DNA from: Collinsella sp.
Lineage (GTDB): Bacteria; Actinomycetota; Coriobacteriia; Coriobacteriales; Coriobacteriaceae
Direction: 5' to 3'
NCBI GenBank assembly: GCA_018382125.1
Contig: JAGZQO010000004.1
Location: forward strand, 1-64,000
DNA length: 64,000 nucleotides
This document shows, in pieces, positions 37,969 through 46,479 of the stretch; position 1 is the stretch's first letter; the number at the start of each line of letters is the position of its first letter. Made by a program: the position numbers and the translations under genes. The notes beneath the pieces were generated by a model that had not been told where the DNA came from, did no database searches, and was given only the letters and a program-made list of their open reading frames with translations.

Positions 37969-38565
37969 CTAAATCGTGCGACGGGCCTCGATGGCGCGCC
38001 CAAGCGTAAGCTCGTCGGCATACTCCAGGTCGCCGCCCACGGGCAGGCCGCTCGCCAGACGCGATACCTCGACGCCCAGCGGCTTGATAGTGCGAGCCAG
38101 GTAGCTCGCCGTGGTCTCGCCCTCAATATTGGGGTTAGTAGCGATGATGACCTCGTGGATGTCCTCGTGGCCCAAGCGTGCCAGCAGCTCGCGAATGTGC
38201 AGCTGCTCGGGGCCAATCTTGTCCATGGGACTGATCACGCCGCCCAATACGTGGTAGAGACCGTGGTAGCTGCCCGTGCGCTCGATTGCCTGGACGTCGC
38301 GCGGCTCGCCCACCACGCAAATGCGAGTGGTATCGCGCATCGGGTCCTGGCAGATGGAGCACTCGTCGGCCGTGGCGTAGTTAAAGCAGCGGCTGCAGAA
38401 GTGGACCTCCTGCTTGACCTCCAGGATGGCCTCGGCCAGGCGGCGCGCCTCCTCGGCGTCGGCCTCCAACAGGTAATAGGCGATGCGCTGAGCCGACTTA
38501 GGGCCAATGCCCGGCAGGCGACCCAGCTCATCGAGCAATTTTTGCAGGCTATGGTTGGCACTCAT
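37969..38565 (-). CDS. recR: Recombination mediator protein RecR
   Basis: The 198-residue protein is a full-length RecR. It has a helix-hairpin-helix LGRLPGIGPKSAQRIAYY, the four-cysteine zinc finger CSRCFNYATADECSIC, and a Toprim domain with VVGEPRDV. With RecF/RecO it loads RecA at gaps. The gene follows ybaB by 13 bases, the usual arrangement. The ribosome binding site is weak, suggesting coupling to ybaB translation. Confidence 0.97.
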   Translation of the reverse strand: MSANHSLQKLLDELGRLPGIGPKSAQRIAYYLLEADAEEARRLAEAILEVKQEVHFCSRCFNYATADECSICQDPMRDTTRICVVGEPRDVQAIERTGSYHGLYHVLGGVISPMDKIGPEQLHIRELLARLGHEDIHEVIIATNPNIEGETTASYLARTIKPLGVEVSRLASGLPVGGDLEYADELTLGRAIEARRTI

Positions 38566-38578
38566 ATATATGCGCGTC

Positions 38579-38899
38579 TTAGAACGGCATGCCCGGGATG
38601 TTGAGGCCGCCGGTGATGGCGCCCATCTGCCTGTTGGCGAGCTCGTTGACGCCGCGAACGGCCTCGTTGACGGCAGCCATGATCATGTCCTGCAGCATAT
38701 CGACGTCCTCGGGATCGAGGGCATCGGGATCGATGGTGAGGTTGACGAGCTCCATCTCGCCGTTAACGGTCACCTTGACCATGCCGCCGCCGGCAGAGGC
38801 GTCGACGGTCTGGGACTTGAGGTTCTCCTGCGCGGCGGCAAGCTGCTCCTGCATCTTGCGAGCCTGCTTCATCATCTGCTGCATGTTCATACCGGCCAT
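38579..38899 (-). CDS. ybaB: YbaB/EbfC nucleoid-associated protein
   Basis: The 106-residue protein matches the YbaB/EbfC family: a Met/Gln-rich N-terminal helix (NMQQMMKQARKMQEQ), the small beta-sheet core GGMVKVTVNGEMELVNLTID, and a C-terminal helix. It is a dimeric DNA-binding protein that usually sits between dnaX and recR. Here a small plus-strand gene has come between it and dnaX. AAAGGAG precedes the ATG. Confidence 0.95.
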   Translation of the reverse strand: MAGMNMQQMMKQARKMQEQLAAAQENLKSQTVDASAGGGMVKVTVNGEMELVNLTIDPDALDPEDVDMLQDMIMAAVNEAVRGVNELANRQMGAITGGLNIPGMPF

Positions 38900-39061
38900 G
38901 ATGGCTCCTTTACGTGCGGCCGCACGCCGAGCTGCAAGGGCAGCCGGAGCACGGCGGGACTTTCAAACTCAAAAATCGTACCACGGCGCGCGGCGAGAGA
39001 GCGGGGCGGACGTGTTACCTCAGTCGATATACATGTCCTCCAATACAAACCGCACTCAAAG

Positions 39062-39096
39062 ATTATGCAAGGTCGAATTATGCAAGGTTGCATAAT
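39062..39096. promoter_or_regulatory. Palindromic operator ATTATGCAA-GG-TTGCATAAT
   Basis: A perfect 9-2-9 palindrome at 39077-39096 is preceded by a further half site, ATTATGCAAGG, 15 bases upstream (39062-39072). It lies between the divergent ybaB and small membrane protein genes, as expected for a dimeric repressor or activator site. A related 6-1-6 palindrome occurs near 9399-9411. No regulator gene adjoins it. The rest of 38900-39239 shows no gene. Confidence 0.5.
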
Positions 39097-39239
39097 ATCG
39101 CACACTCAATCTAGTAGAGCCGAATCCGGCATTTCATGTGCGCCACTAAATAGCTAAATGCCGAACCGCTGCTCGAGGCGGCGCTCATGATGGCAGGGTA
39201 TAATTTGATTGTCACAGACAGCAATTTGGAGGTGCCCCC

Positions 39240-39713
39240 ATGAATGCCCCCGACGCGCTCCAAAACATCCGCTCAAAACACCCCGTTGCATATGTGGTTC
39301 TCTATCTCTTTGTCGGCTGGGCATTACTGGTTGTCATCACCCATGCTATAGCCTTTGGAGCAGAACTGCTGATAGCCAGCTCGGACCAGCCCGTCGTCAA
39401 ATGGGAAGCGACCGATGAGTGCACCGACGGGACCCGGACCGTTTACTACAACAGCCCGTCCCTTTACCAAGAGCTCAAGGTCAAGATAAAGGACTTCAAG
39501 ATTGTCGATGCCGAGCTAGGCGTTTATTTGGCAATCGGAGCAACCATTAACGCCGAGCAAGTCGAGTACACGGACAGCCATGCGACGTATCGTATCGACC
39601 TCAGCATCCTAGGCCGACCGTCACGCACCTGTCTGCTCAAATGCGACATACGCGGCACCACACTACACATGTCCGAAATACAGATGCGCCCGGACAAGGG
39701 GTCCTCTTCTTGA
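39240..39713 (+). CDS. Small membrane-anchored protein of unknown function
   Basis: The 157-residue product has one membrane helix (about 17-45) and an outside domain of about 110 residues rich in beta strands, with Cys at 60, 130 and 134. No family is recognised. GGAGG precedes the ATG with good spacing. It is convergent with dnaX, 21 bases from its stop. The ATTATGCAA palindrome upstream may control it. Confidence 0.6.
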   Translation: MNAPDALQNIRSKHPVAYVVLYLFVGWALLVVITHAIAFGAELLIASSDQPVVKWEATDECTDGTRTVYYNSPSLYQELKVKIKDFKIVDAELGVYLAIGATINAEQVEYTDSHATYRIDLSILGRPSRTCLLKCDIRGTTLHMSEIQMRPDKGSSS

Positions 39714-39734
39714 GCAGTATACCCGCCTGCGCAG

Positions 39735-42215
39735 CTACTCCACCGGCTTGAAGATGGTGGCCTGGCCAAAGACGCTGCGGATGAGGGCTTTGGCCTCGTC
39801 CTCGGTCTGCGGGATGCTCGGGGCTGCGCCCTGATGGCCGAAGGGGCTGCCGGCGCCGGGGTTGGACTCCCAAGGGGCAGCGGGGGCGTCCCCCTCTTTG
39901 GGGGCAGCTGCAGCGGACTTGGGCGCGGACGCCGCACCCGGCACGTCGAACGGAGGAAGATCGTCCCCGCTCGCATCGCCGGCAAAGCCGCCGACCATGG
40001 CGTCGTCGTAGGGCACCTGCTCGGATTCCCACGGCGCGGACTGCGCGACAGACTGAGCCTTGGGGGCAGCCGAGCGCTCGGGCGCACGGGGTGCGGGCTC
40101 GGTCGGGAGCTTACCCGTGGCAGGAGCGCCGGCGGGGTTGTCGGAGCGTAGCCAGGGGGCTTTGCCTAGGTCAGACGACTTGGGCGCGGGCGAGGCGGGC
40201 TTGGACACGGGTGTCGGAGCAGCCGGTTTGGGCGCCGCGGGCTTAGGCGCCGACGGGGTCGACGCCGCTACCGGTGTCGCTTGCCGCTGCGGCGCGCTGG
40301 CGCTCGAGGATGCAGGGGCCGCCGAGGACACGGGTTGCGGGTCCGCAGATGCCGCAGCCCGTGCAGATGGAGAATGCTCCTCATGTTGAGGAGCCGGCGT
40401 GCCACCCCCATCCAAGACATAGTCGACGGTACGACGACCGAAGACCGCGCAGACCGTCGGCAGGACCACCGATTGCGTATCGGCGCGACCGAGCATCTTG
40501 ATGGCAAAGGTCGAGCCCGCGGGGAACGAGACGGTGAGCTTGGAGCCGTCGTCGGCCGTGGCGCGGGCGTTGAGCAAAAGCCCTGCGTAGGAAGCCTGAC
40601 GCGCCTTGACACGCTCGACGACCTCGGCCCATTTGCGCTGCAGCTCTCCGGCATCCTCGACCGCGGGCGTCTCGGCAGCACCGGCGGCGGCAACCTGGGC
40701 GGCATTGTTAGACTGGGGCTTAGGTGCCGGAGCGGTGGCAGGCGCGGGGGCAGCAACGGGCTGAGGCGTCGACGTCGGCGCAGGCTGAGGTGCAGGCGCT
40801 GCAGACTTGGAAGCTGACACGGACGCAGAACGGGGAGCAGGCTGGGCAGCCGGAACAGCAGCGCCGCGGTCCCAAGGCATGCCACCCTGGCGCGCGGACG
40901 TAGCAGCGAGGGCAGCGGATGCCGCCGGAGCGGCAGCACGGGCGCCCGAAATGAGCGTCGGCTGTTGGGCAGCAGCGGGTACGGATGCTGCAGGCGCGGC
41001 GGCCTGAGCAGCGGCCACGCTCGCCGGCACGGCGCCGTTGGCAACCATGGCCTCCAGACGTGCCACGCGCTCGGCCAATGCCTCAATCGTTAAATCAGCC
41101 TCGGGACGTGCCAGACGCGTGCAGGCAATCTCAAGCACCAGGCGCACGTCGCTCGCGCCCCTCATCTCCAGCGCGGCATCGTCGAGCACCGTCAGCACGC
41201 GGGCCAGGCGGTCGGCAGGATGCTCGCCAAAGGCAGCGGCCTCGGCAGCAAGCGCCTCGGCCTGCTCGGAGCCGCCCTCAAACAGCTCGGCACGGGCACC
41301 GGCAACGCAGGCAACGTACACGTCGCGCACATGCGCCACCAGGTCGCGCGTCAGCTCCAGCAGGTCATTGCCCTCCTCGACCTGCGCACGGATCAGTCCA
41401 TAGAGCTCGGCAACATCGCGATCGGCAATGGCGCGGGAAAACTCGCCCAGAATCTGGTCCGAAACCTCGCCCAAAAGCGAGCGGGCGTCGTCCGCATGCA
41501 CAGAACCGTTGCCAAAGACGCTCAGCTGCTCCAGCGTGGAAAGCGCGTCGCGCATACCGCCCTTGGCATGGCGCGCCACAATGGCGAGTGCCTCGTCGTC
41601 GTAATCGAAGCCCTCCTGCTCGCACACGTAAGACAGGCGATGCTCGATATCCTCGTTGCCGATGCGGTGGAAATCGAAGCGCTGGCAGCGTGAGAGAATG
41701 GTCTCCAGAATCTTTTGCGGGTCGGTGGTGCACAGCACAAAGATCACGTGTGCCGGCGGCTCCTCAAGCGTCTTGAGCAGCGCGTTGAACGCCGCCGTCG
41801 TGAGCATGTGGACCTCGTCGATGATATAAATCTTGTACTTGCCGCGCACTGGGGCAAAGTTGACGGAGTTGATGATCTCCTCGCGCACGTTGTCCACGCC
41901 GGTACGGCTTGCGGCATCGAGCTCGTAGACATCGGGGTGGTTACCCTCGGCAATGAGCTCGCACTCCTCGCAAGTACCGTCGGGCATGCAGCCGCTTGCA
42001 CCCTCGGCGCGCGCCGCCTCGGCATTGCGGCACAGCAGCGCCTTGGCCAGAATGCGCGCCATGGTGGTCTTGCCCGTGCCGCGCGGTCCGCAGAACAGGT
42101 AGGCGTGGGACAGGCGCCCCTCGGTGATGGCGTGCTCGAGCGTCGAGACGATATGCTGCTGGCCCACCACGGAGTCAAAGGTGAGCGGGCGATACTTTCG
42201 GTACAACGATTCCAT
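39735..42215 (-). CDS. dnaX: DNA polymerase III subunit gamma/tau
   Basis: The 826-residue protein has the clamp-loader AAA module at its N-terminus: MESLYRKYRPLTFDSVVGQQ, Walker A GPRGTGKTT, a four-Cys zinc module around CMPDGTCEEC, Walker B IIDEVHML, and ILSRCQRF (sensor/SRC). The C-terminal half is an extended Ala/Pro-rich tau region, longer than in most relatives. No A-rich frameshift site was seen, so only the long form is likely. GGGGGAG precedes the ATG; the frame stays open upstream but has no start site. Confidence 0.95.
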   Translation of the reverse strand: MESLYRKYRPLTFDSVVGQQHIVSTLEHAITEGRLSHAYLFCGPRGTGKTTMARILAKALLCRNAEAARAEGASGCMPDGTCEECELIAEGNHPDVYELDAASRTGVDNVREEIINSVNFAPVRGKYKIYIIDEVHMLTTAAFNALLKTLEEPPAHVIFVLCTTDPQKILETILSRCQRFDFHRIGNEDIEHRLSYVCEQEGFDYDDEALAIVARHAKGGMRDALSTLEQLSVFGNGSVHADDARSLLGEVSDQILGEFSRAIADRDVAELYGLIRAQVEEGNDLLELTRDLVAHVRDVYVACVAGARAELFEGGSEQAEALAAEAAAFGEHPADRLARVLTVLDDAALEMRGASDVRLVLEIACTRLARPEADLTIEALAERVARLEAMVANGAVPASVAAAQAAAPAASVPAAAQQPTLISGARAAAPAASAALAATSARQGGMPWDRGAAVPAAQPAPRSASVSASKSAAPAPQPAPTSTPQPVAAPAPATAPAPKPQSNNAAQVAAAGAAETPAVEDAGELQRKWAEVVERVKARQASYAGLLLNARATADDGSKLTVSFPAGSTFAIKMLGRADTQSVVLPTVCAVFGRRTVDYVLDGGGTPAPQHEEHSPSARAAASADPQPVSSAAPASSSASAPQRQATPVAASTPSAPKPAAPKPAAPTPVSKPASPAPKSSDLGKAPWLRSDNPAGAPATGKLPTEPAPRAPERSAAPKAQSVAQSAPWESEQVPYDDAMVGGFAGDASGDDLPPFDVPGAASAPKSAAAAPKEGDAPAAPWESNPGAGSPFGHQGAAPSIPQTEDEAKALIRSVFGQATIFKPVE

Positions 42216-42331
42216 GGGTGCTCCCCCGGGTATACTGAGTCTTGTTGCCGCGGCGGCCATGCGGTCGCACGGCATACTGCATTCCATAATAACCCGTACG
42301 GCGAGCCCGCCGCGATAGGAGTCCAAAGAGC

Positions 42332-43048
42332 ATGGCAGACGCAGAGAGCAACCTCGTTCCCTCCGAAGCAGCCGACCAGGTCGAGGTCGCGCTCGAGGAG
42401 CAGGCCGCAGCCGATGACGGCATCCTGTACCTCAACGAGTACCAGTACGAAAACGACCTGGTCACCGACTTCGCCCGCCTGGTCGCCTCGCCCAGGCGTC
42501 GCGGCTCGCTGTATGTCGCCGCGGCAGTTGCCGCGCTCATCGGCATCGGCATGCTGGTGGCCGGCGGCAGCTGGATCAAGTTCGGCGTCGTGTTGATCGT
42601 GTTCGGCGCCTTTTTGGCCTGGTGGAGCAAGAACCTGCACCACACGCTCGCCCGCGACTTTATCGACGCCGTCGAGGCCGACGAGTCCATGGGTGGCCGC
42701 TATCGCCGCGTCGCCGCCAACGAGGACGGCCTGATGGTTTGGGGCAAGAGCGGCAAGTCGCAGTTCTTCCCGTTTGACAAGCTCGACCACGTACTCGACG
42801 GCGAGCGCATCTTTGTGGCCATGTTCGCCAACCAGGGCGTGACGATCCCCAAGGACACCTTCGTCCGTGGCGATGCCGAGCAGTTCGGTCCCTTCCTCAA
42901 GGCGCGCATCAACAAAAAACTCCGCATCGAGACCAAGAAGAAGAAAATGAAGGCCGAGAAGGCCGCCGCCGAGGCCAAGCAGGGCGACAAGCCCCAGGAC
43001 AACAAGGGCAAGCAGCGCAAGCAGAAGAAGAACAAGAAGAAGCGCTAA
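42332..43048 (+). CDS. YcxB-like membrane protein
   Basis: The 238-residue protein has an acidic N-terminus, two adjacent membrane helices (about 58-95) and a cytoplasmic domain with VAANEDGLMVWGKSGKSQFF, resembling the YcxB C-terminal domain. The last 45 residues are a Lys-rich tail that could bind nucleic acid or membrane. Function is unknown. It is divergent from dnaX and precedes the kinase/FHA cluster, but with a gap of 144 bases. Confidence 0.65.
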   Translation: MADAESNLVPSEAADQVEVALEEQAAADDGILYLNEYQYENDLVTDFARLVASPRRRGSLYVAAAVAALIGIGMLVAGGSWIKFGVVLIVFGAFLAWWSKNLHHTLARDFIDAVEADESMGGRYRRVAANEDGLMVWGKSGKSQFFPFDKLDHVLDGERIFVAMFANQGVTIPKDTFVRGDAEQFGPFLKARINKKLRIETKKKKMKAEKAAAEAKQGDKPQDNKGKQRKQKKNKKKR

Positions 43049-43192
43049 GGCCAAGCCAGACGGGCAGCCTCGCATCCCGCTATCCTCCCCATGCACCCGA
43101 GCGTGCTACACTAGCAGCATCTATGCCACCGCGAACGGCTCGGCCCCGCGCCCGCCGCTCGCAAACGAACTTTAAACGCACGAGGGTTGGCC

Positions 43193-45046
43193 ATGCCGCT
43201 TTTCTCGCAACATACCGCCCGGTTCTCGCCGGACGTTCCTTTGGAGGGCACCAGCTCTCGCGAGCTGCTCAAGCGGTACCAGCCGCTCGAGACACTTGCG
43301 ACCGGCGGTTTTGGCTCCATCGAGATCTGCCGCGACACGCACCTGCGCCGCCGCGTCGCCATTAAGCGCATCCCCCTTATTAACGGTGTCGGCATGCCCG
43401 CCAGCGACATCATGGATGTCCTGCGCGAGGCGCACACTGCCGCCATGCTTCAACATCCCAACATCGTGCAGGTCATCGACTTTACGCACGACACAGCCTA
43501 TGCCTACCTAGTTATGGAATATGTCGATGGCATGTCGCTGGCCGAGTTTTTGCACCGCGTGGACGGTCACTCACTTACCTTTGACGAGGCCGCGGCCATT
43601 GCCGATGCCCTAGGCCAGGCGCTCACCTTCGCCCATAGTAATGGCGTACTCCACCTGGACATTAAGCCCGCCAACGTGCTCATCGACCACTCGGGCAATG
43701 TAAAGCTCACCGACTTTGGCATGGCGCGACTGTCGTCCGCCGGTGGCTTTGGCGGCTCGCGCGGCGGCACCATCGGCTACATGCCGCCCGAGCAGCTCGA
43801 TATCGAGACCGGCACGGTCGATGAGCGCGCCGATGTCTTTGCCCTCGCCTGTGTAATCTATGAGGGCCTGTGCGGCAGCGCTCCCTTTATGGCGGCCACG
43901 CCCGCCGACTCGCTCGACCGCATCATCGGCGGCGCCACCTATCCCAGCGAGCTGATACCACACTTTCCCCCGGGAGCCGAGGCCGCGCTCATGAGCGCGC
44001 TCTCCCCCATGCCGCAGGACCGCCCCAGCAGCGTCGAGACATTTTGCGACCAGCTCCTTGCCGGTCTGGGCAGCGTGCGCGAAGGCCGTCGCAGCCTGGA
44101 GCAAATGGTTGGCGAACTTTCGGATGACGAGCAGGAGCTCGACGATATCGAGCCGTCGCACTACGAGGACGACGCCATCGAGGTCGACCCCGCACTCGGC
44201 TGGGCGGGCACGCGCTGGAGCCATGCGCGCGACTACACCATGCGCACTATCTCGGCGCTAACGTGCGGCACCTTTAGCTTTTTGCTGATGCAAACGGCCG
44301 GGGTCGCGGCGCTTCCCGGCCTGGTCATTGCGGCCATCGCGATCGGAGTGGCGGCTGGCCTGGCCCCCCAGATTGGCTCGGCCATCTCGGCTGTGGGCTT
44401 TTTGGTGCTCATGGCCAACGCCACCATGCAGGCACAGGGCATCCTGTCGATGCTGCCCGTCGCGGTGATCTTTGCCGCCGCCATGTCCGGTTGGTGGATC
44501 GCCTGGGGTCGCACCGAGACTGCCGCGAGCGCCACGCTCACCTGTGCACTCGCGCTTGGCTGTCTGACCGGCAATACCTTCCTGGCAGCTGGGGTCGCCG
44601 CCGGCGTCGCGTCATTTTGGCTCGGCCCGGCAAGCGCCGCCGCGGCAACGGGCATGGGCGCGCTTTTTGCCCGTCTGGCCACAGTCGCGCTTTCAGCCGG
44701 AGGCGTACTGGGGCTCGGTAACGTTGCCGCAGCGCTGGGAGACCCGCTCCTTTGGGCTGCCTTTGTGCTGGTCGCGGCAACTGCCGCGGCGTCATCTGCG
44801 CTGCTCAATGCCCATGCCAAGCGTGCCAATCAGGGCTCAAACCTTGCCGCAATCGCCGCAATCGCTGTCACCGGCATCGGCTGCGCAGCGGCGTCCTGTC
44901 TTGCACACCATATGGAAATTGCCAGCCTTGCAGCCGCGGTCGTCGCCAAGGCGGCGGTTGCGGGAACCCTATCCTCTATAATCGTTGGGATATGCCTATA
45001 TTTGCTCGGATACCAAAGAACCTATACGGAGAGTGATCTTTCGTGA
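43193..45046 (+). CDS. Ser/Thr kinase with HLD catalytic loop and multi-span C-terminus
   Basis: The 617-residue protein has a Hanks kinase domain with Lys58 in VAIKR, DFG Asp174, and a catalytic loop reading HLDIKPANVL, so the Arg of the HRD motif is Leu155. Such non-RD kinases are usually not controlled by activation-loop phosphorylation. After an acidic linker come about eight to ten hydrophobic helices (roughly 345-610). It stands where pknA would be in actinobacteria and is coupled to the FHA gene by a GTGA overlap. The ATG follows GAGGG by seven bases. Confidence 0.9.
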   Translation: MPLFSQHTARFSPDVPLEGTSSRELLKRYQPLETLATGGFGSIEICRDTHLRRRVAIKRIPLINGVGMPASDIMDVLREAHTAAMLQHPNIVQVIDFTHDTAYAYLVMEYVDGMSLAEFLHRVDGHSLTFDEAAAIADALGQALTFAHSNGVLHLDIKPANVLIDHSGNVKLTDFGMARLSSAGGFGGSRGGTIGYMPPEQLDIETGTVDERADVFALACVIYEGLCGSAPFMAATPADSLDRIIGGATYPSELIPHFPPGAEAALMSALSPMPQDRPSSVETFCDQLLAGLGSVREGRRSLEQMVGELSDDEQELDDIEPSHYEDDAIEVDPALGWAGTRWSHARDYTMRTISALTCGTFSFLLMQTAGVAALPGLVIAAIAIGVAAGLAPQIGSAISAVGFLVLMANATMQAQGILSMLPVAVIFAAAMSGWWIAWGRTETAASATLTCALALGCLTGNTFLAAGVAAGVASFWLGPASAAAATGMGALFARLATVALSAGGVLGLGNVAAALGDPLLWAAFVLVAATAAASSALLNAHAKRANQGSNLAAIAAIAVTGIGCAAASCLAHHMEIASLAAAVVAKAAVAGTLSSIIVGICLYLLGYQRTYTESDLS

Positions 45047-46056
45047 ACTTCCTGAACATCTTCGAGGACCACGTGGCCGGCATCTTCGGTGCCACCCGTG
45101 CCCCGTTCTCCTTTAAGAAGCTTGCCAAGCAGGCCGCTCGCGACATGGAGGATCAGACTCTGGTGATTAACGGCGTCAACACGGCGCCGGCACTCTATAC
45201 CATCCTTATCGCCGCCGACGACGATCCCATGCTCGCCCCGTTCTACCCCGAGCTTTCGCGCGAGGTCCGCGAGTTCGTGAAGGCGCAGGCCGAAAAGCGC
45301 CGCTATGTCTTTGTCGGCGAGCCCCTCGTGCGCTTTATGATCGATCCGCAGCTGCGCGCCGGCAAGTTCTCGGTCTTTGCCGAGAACGTCGATGCCCCCA
45401 CGCTCGGCCGCCTGTACGAAGAAGAGCGCGCCTATCAGAACGGCCTGGGCCAGAACAACTCCGCGGCAAGCCGTGCCGCCAGCGCCCCGCGCGCCGGCCA
45501 GCAGCAGTTTGCTGCCCCGCAGCAGCAGCGCCCCGCCGCCATGCCCCAGCAGCAGCCGACGCCTCGCGCCGCCGCTCCCGACCCGCTTGCCGTGGCAGAC
45601 CCCTTCGCGCCTAGCGTCCCCGACCCCGCCGCCGCACCCATCCCGGTGCCGCAGACCGTCTCGCGCGACGCGCTTGCCGGCATGGGCGGAGCCGCCGCGA
45701 CCGGTGCCGCCGTGGGCCTAGGCGCCGCAGCCGGCATCGCCTCCAACATGGCGAGCACTCGCGCCCCGCAGCGCCCGCTCGCCCAGCTCGTCGACGTCGT
45801 GAGCGGCGAGAGCCATAGCATCACCTCCGCACAGGTGACCATCGGTCGCGAGCGCTCAGTTTCCGACATTGCCCTGCGCGACCCCAACGTGTCGCGCCGC
45901 CACGCCCAGCTCACCTTTACGGGCTCGGATTGGTCGATCGAGGACCTCAATTCCACCAACGGCACGCTCGTCAACAACCGCCGCATTACGCGCTGCCCGC
46001 TGCGCAACGGCGATCTGCTGACGTTTGGCCTGAGCACCTTTGAATTTAGGGGATAG
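45043..46056 (+). CDS. fhaA: FhaA-like protein (DUF3662 + FHA)
   Basis: The 337-residue protein starts MNFLNIFEDHVAGIFG, typical of the DUF3662 domain at the start of FhaA. It continues with a Gln/Pro/Ala-rich linker (about 145-245) and ends in an FHA domain with SRRHAQLTF and EDLNSTNGTLVNN. FhaA proteins are phosphothreonine readers that regulate peptidoglycan synthesis at the poles and septum. GTG start overlapping the kinase stop implies coupling. Confidence 0.92.
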   Translation: MNFLNIFEDHVAGIFGATRAPFSFKKLAKQAARDMEDQTLVINGVNTAPALYTILIAADDDPMLAPFYPELSREVREFVKAQAEKRRYVFVGEPLVRFMIDPQLRAGKFSVFAENVDAPTLGRLYEEERAYQNGLGQNNSAASRAASAPRAGQQQFAAPQQQRPAAMPQQQPTPRAAAPDPLAVADPFAPSVPDPAAAPIPVPQTVSRDALAGMGGAAATGAAVGLGAAAGIASNMASTRAPQRPLAQLVDVVSGESHSITSAQVTIGRERSVSDIALRDPNVSRRHAQLTFTGSDWSIEDLNSTNGTLVNNRRITRCPLRNGDLLTFGLSTFEFRG

Positions 46057-46062
46057 TCGCTT

Positions 46063-46479
46063 ATGAACATCGATATCGTCCTTTTTGCAGGCCGCATCGT
46101 CCTGGTCGCCCTGCTCTATATCTTCCTGTTCGCCGTCATGAAGACCGGCGTGGGACTTGTGCGCGGGCAGCGCCGCGACTCGGCTATCTGGACGATTGAT
46201 GTGGACAAGGGTCCGCGCGGTATCCGCGGCATCCACGTAGACATGCTCGGCCCCGTCATCGTCGGTCGCTCGCCATCTTCGGACATCTGCATCAACGAAC
46301 CGTTCGTTTCGGCCTCGCATGCGCGCTTTTCGCTGCAGGGCCCGGCGCTCATCATCGAGGACCTCAACTCGCTTAACGGCACGCTCGTCAACGGCCGCCA
46401 GCTTGTTGAGCCTGCAACGCTGCGCGAGGGCGACGAAGTCCAGATTGGCGATGTGGTCATGAAGGTGAACCGTCGATGA
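46063..46479 (+). CDS. fhaB: FhaB-like membrane-anchored FHA protein
   Basis: The 138-residue protein has one N-terminal membrane helix (about 8-28) and a cytoplasmic FHA domain with VGRSPSSDICI, ASHARF and EDLNSLNGTLVNG. It corresponds to FhaB/FipA, a phosphothreonine-dependent scaffold for cell-division proteins. It sits six bases after fhaA, and its stop overlaps the start of the phosphatase gene. Confidence 0.92.
   Translation: MNIDIVLFAGRIVLVALLYIFLFAVMKTGVGLVRGQRRDSAIWTIDVDKGPRGIRGIHVDMLGPVIVGRSPSSDICINEPFVSASHARFSLQGPALIIEDLNSLNGTLVNGRQLVEPATLREGDEVQIGDVVMKVNRR

Noticed and set aside
38900..39000. Possible small SRP RNA upstream of ybaB (dnaX neighbourhood)
   Set aside because: The conserved GGTCAGGTCCGGAAGGAAGC-type core is absent.
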